Source: Callaeas wilsoni
Lineage: Eukaryota; Chordata; Aves; Passeriformes; Callaeidae
Length of the DNA: 64,000 bases
Assembly (NCBI GenBank): GCA_013398955.1
Contig: VWPU01004594.1
Location: 1 to 64,000, forward strand
Direction of reading: 5' to 3'
Part shown: positions 63,301 to 64,000 of the stretch, piece after piece
How the letters are laid out: the number at the start of each line of letters is the position of its first letter
How positions within the stretch are numbered: the first letter of the stretch is position 1
Position numbers and translations under genes: made by a program
Notes under the pieces: generated by a model
What the model was told of the DNA's origin: nothing
Databases searched by the model: none
The model's input: the letters and a program-made list of their open reading frames with translations, nothing else

Positions 63301-64000
63301 TCTCTGTAGTTCAGAGTTCAGTAGGGGGTGTGTGTGAGAGGGGCACTTCTGCAGAGCGAAGATTTAAAAGGTTCAAAGGGGCACAAGAGAAGGTAGGGGG
63401 AAATGCCACTGTGGCTCAGGAAAGCTTTACCCCTCAGTGTGTCCCCATCAGCCAGCAGGGAGATATGAGTGCAAACACAAGGGACACTTGAACCAGCTCT
63501 GAAAACCACCAGCTGAGCGGTGCCCTGCAGGCTGCTGTGATGGAGAAGCAGCCCTTGGAGGAGATCACCCACAGTGAATATACTGCGAAGGTGGACAACT
63601 CCAGCCAAGATTGTGGAGCTAGGAGAGCTGCAGCCTTGTGGCCATGACAGCTTCCTCACTAGCTCCTCCTTCCTCTTAGCCTTCCTCACAAGGAGAGGAC
63701 TTGCTGACCTGGGGCATGGACACGCTCCTCTCCTGAGCCCAGGGTCACTCCCTGCAGGTACCCTGCTCTGGTGCCCAGCTCTCCTGCTTGATGCAGATGT
63801 CTGCCTCTGGAAAGCAGGAACTGTGAACAGCATTGAAATCCCACTCCAATAGGATATTTATTTTGTAATAATAAGCCCCTTTATCTCCCTCAGCCCCAGG
63901 ACCAGCTCTTAAGAGCATTAGCAAAGGGTTAATCCATGTCATCTACTCAGCATTTTGAGCACAAGCGTGGTTGTTGTGTCACGGGGGTTTTGCTGCGCCT

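Larger units (their letters stand above)
59407..64000. other. SLC23A4 upstream flank, repeat-rich intergenic DNA
   Basis: I find no recognisable coding exon here. The interval holds ERV LTR remnants (59.97-60.47 kb), a G-rich tract (60.6 kb), and minus-strand CR1 tails at 61.2, 62.5 and 63.1-63.3 kb. Open frames at 63.3-63.85 kb have no recognisable protein pattern. Confidence 0.6.

Noticed and set aside
63318..63852. Overlapping plus and minus open frames of 92-171 codons
   Set aside because: No recognisable motif, no splice context and low-information composition rich in Ser, Leu and Arg. Treated as chance frames.
1..64000. CRISPR arrays, operons, rRNA or tRNA genes
   Set aside because: Nothing of the kind was seen, and the window is vertebrate nuclear DNA with spliced genes.

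Overview
The window looks like an intact piece of a bird genome. It carries three spliced vertebrate protein genes with GT-AG introns (one AT-AC exception). Many CR1 LINE 3' ends are of the kind seen in neoavian birds, some in the passerine-like form. There are avian ERV-type LTR fragments and one strong CpG island. No exact species can be read from it. I worked out the exon structures by matching translated blocks to remembered mammalian proteins and then checking splice signals and reading phase at every junction.

Layout: (1) 1-2012 is the 3' flank of WDR91, with a CpG-rich scrap at the left edge that may be the promoter of the next gene, plus one CR1. (2) 2013-20178, minus strand, is WDR91, with 15 coding exons and a 766-aa product, complete. 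It includes a U12-type AT-AC intron that also holds a coding-like, stop-containing sequence block on the plus strand. (3) About 19.56-20.56 kb is the CpG-island promoter of WDR91, with ZNF143, E2F, CCAAT and E-box motifs. (4) 21146-35195, plus strand, is STRA8, the meiotic-entry factor, with eight coding exons recognised. Its C-terminus is complete and its 5' start is uncertain. (5) 35.2-38.1 kb is the tail-to-tail interval between STRA8 and SLC23A4, with candidate polyadenylation signals for both. (6) 38100-59195, minus strand, is SLC23A4 (SNBT1-like sodium-dependent nucleobase transporter), with 12 coding exons and a 624-aa product, all phases consistent and no disabling change. (7) 59.2-64 kb is the SLC23A4 5' flank, with a TATA-like box, LTR remnants, a G-rich tract and several CR1 tails.

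The gene order WDR91(-) / STRA8(+) / SLC23A4(-) matches the human 7q33 order as I remember it, where SLC23A4 is only a pseudogene. The three genes are not a functional pathway: an endosome maturation factor, a germ-cell meiosis regulator and a plasma-membrane nucleobase carrier. The main functional link is the close head-to-head spacing of WDR91 and STRA8, under 1 kb between the recognised coding starts, next to one CpG island.

The observations I consider most worth checking are the U12 intron and its embedded coding-like block, the eroded basic region of STRA8, a 34-bp perfect inverted repeat in STRA8 intron 1, a CR1 insertion reaching a WDR91 splice donor, and the intact SLC23A4 with a nucleobase-type signature motif.
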